Shown piece after piece: positions 63,201 through 64,000 of a DNA stretch of 64,000 bases (positions are counted from its first letter, which is position 1; each line of letters begins with the position of its first letter). The position numbers and the translations under genes are program-made. The notes under the pieces were generated by a model. It had not been told where the DNA came from, did no database searches, and saw nothing but the letters and a program-made list of their open reading frames with translations. Source of the DNA: Pseudofrankia coriaricola (lineage in GTDB: Bacteria > Actinomycetota > Actinomycetes > Frankiales > Frankiaceae); NCBI RefSeq assembly GCF_001854805.1, contig NZ_MBLO01000221.1:1-64000 (forward strand), in the 5' to 3' direction.

Positions 63201-64000
63201 CGCTGCCCGTCCCGGACCTGTCCTCGGGCCAGTCGGACCGCGAGCCGTCGACCGAGACCGAGAAGCTCATGTGCGCGGCGTTCGCCGAGACGCTCGGGCG
63301 CGACCGCGTCGGCGTGGACGCCGGGTTCTTCGAGCTCGGCGGGCACTCGCTGCTGGCGACGTCACTGCTGTCCGCCGTCGAGGCGCGGACCGGGGTGCGC
63401 CTGCGGCTCGCCGACGCGTTCGAGGCGCCGACCCCTGCCGGTCTCGCCGCCCTGGTCGACGCACGGCTCGCCGGCGTCACCCCCGACCGCCCGGAACTGC
63501 CGCCGATCGTCGCCCACCCGCACCGGCCCGAACGGCCGCCGCTGTCCTACGCCCAGCTGCGGCAGTGGGTCGGCTACCGGGTCGAGGGTCCGCGCGGCAC
63601 CTACAACATCCCGTTCACCGCCCGCGTCGACGGTGAGCTCGACGTCGACGCCCTGGCCGCGGCGCTGCGCGACGTGACCGACCGGCACGAGGTGCTGCGC
63701 ACCGTCTACCCGGAGGCCGACGGGGTGCCTCACCAGGAGATCTGGCCGGCGCTCCCGCTGGACGTGCCGGTGGTCGACCTGACGGGGGAGCCGGATCCGC
63801 GCGGGGCGCTGCGCGACCAGCTGGCGAGCCTCGCCGGGCACCTGTTCAACCTGTCGGCCGCGCCGCCGATCCGGGCGACCGTGCTGCGGGTCGGGCCCCG
63901 GCTGCACTGGCTGAGCGTGGTCGTCCACCACATCGCGGCCGACGAGTGGTCGGCGCCGGTCCTGTTCCAGGACATGGTCACCGCCTACCGGGCCCGCGTC
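60215..64000 (+). CDS. Non-ribosomal peptide synthetase, C-A-PCP-C..., partial (runs off window)
   Basis: ATG 60215 opens a frame of more than 1,260 residues still open at the window end. Residues 45-460 are a condensation domain with HHIAWDD (His173, His174). Residues 505-990 are an adenylation domain: [11 protein letters not shown] (about 645), [43 protein letters not shown] and [11 protein letters not shown]. The carrier protein Ser is 1045 (ELGGHSLLA). A second condensation domain starts near 1105 with HHIAADEWS (His1238, His1239). Hand-read specificity residues are D235 V236 G239 H278 V299 I301 F322 L330 A331 (GrsA numbering), a code I do not recognise. It starts with a C domain, so it extends a chain begun by another protein. 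Confidence 0.9.
   Translation, partial: [1262 protein letters not shown]

Noticed and set aside
60341-63346. A 1,001-residue minus-strand frame
   Set aside because: Antisense to the NRPS C-A-PCP domains and without any domain of its own.

Overview
The window is high-GC actinobacterial DNA. GTG and TTG starts, GTGA/ATGA stop-start overlaps, many TetR, P450 and branched-chain-type ABC genes, IdeR/DtxR-type iron boxes and a mycobactin-like siderophore locus suggest a Frankiales-type organism (Frankia or a relative). That assignment is inferred from gene content only. About forty intact genes are separated by several stretches of gene debris.

1-6.2 kb: the start is a remnant of an IS integrase fused to a decapitated EthD-like gene. 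A sulfane-sulfur detoxification locus follows: a CsoR/CstR-family repressor, a decayed rhodanese, a persulfide-dioxygenase/rhodanese fusion, a membrane rhodanese and a TauE/SafE exporter. Two near-identical palindromes with an ATACCCC half-site lie upstream of the repressor and of the sulfur genes. Gene fragments (SnoaL-like, MFS, CaiB/BaiF) then surround an intact DUF2255 gene.

6.3-25.3 kb: a catabolic/uptake region. It holds a TetR gene, a LivG-like ATPase, an unusual single-chain LivH-LivM-LivF fusion, two branched-chain-type binding lipoproteins, two cytochromes P450, an enoyl-CoA hydratase, a second TetR, an SDR, an aldehyde dehydrogenase, an IclR regulator and an acyl-CoA/AMP ligase. 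A 13-bp motif (TCGAYGTCRAYMT) recurs upstream of four of these units and may tie them into one regulon. The logic is uptake, oxidation, CoA activation and beta-oxidation of a hydrophobic or aromatic substrate that cannot be named from sequence.

25.3-32 kb: a plastic zone. It has a complete IS1182-type element inserted in one arm of a perfect hairpin, an intact toxin/antitoxin-like nucleotidyltransferase pair plus a decayed second copy, hairpins, and a roughly 300-bp MITE-like element between 78-bp direct repeats. 32-40 kb: an MFS/MerR pair, msrB-msrA, a TetR-carboxylesterase pair, a binding lipoprotein and a TetR gene.

40-64 kb: an iron-regulated siderophore island. Six iron boxes precede a heterodimeric ABC transporter divergent from an MFS exporter, a siderophore-interacting protein (SIP), a second IrtAB-like ABC pair, an ACP / fatty-acyl-AMP ligase / acyl-ACP dehydrogenase trio (MbtL-MbtM-MbtN-like), another SIP, a 3-hydroxyisobutyrate-dehydrogenase-like gene, an MbtK/IucB-like acyltransferase, and an NRPS (C-A-PCP-C...) that runs off the window end. 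The order resembles the mycobacterial mbt-2 locus joined to an NRPS, so a lipidated mycobactin/nocobactin-type siderophore is the likely product. A two-component system and a small membrane protein are embedded in this island.
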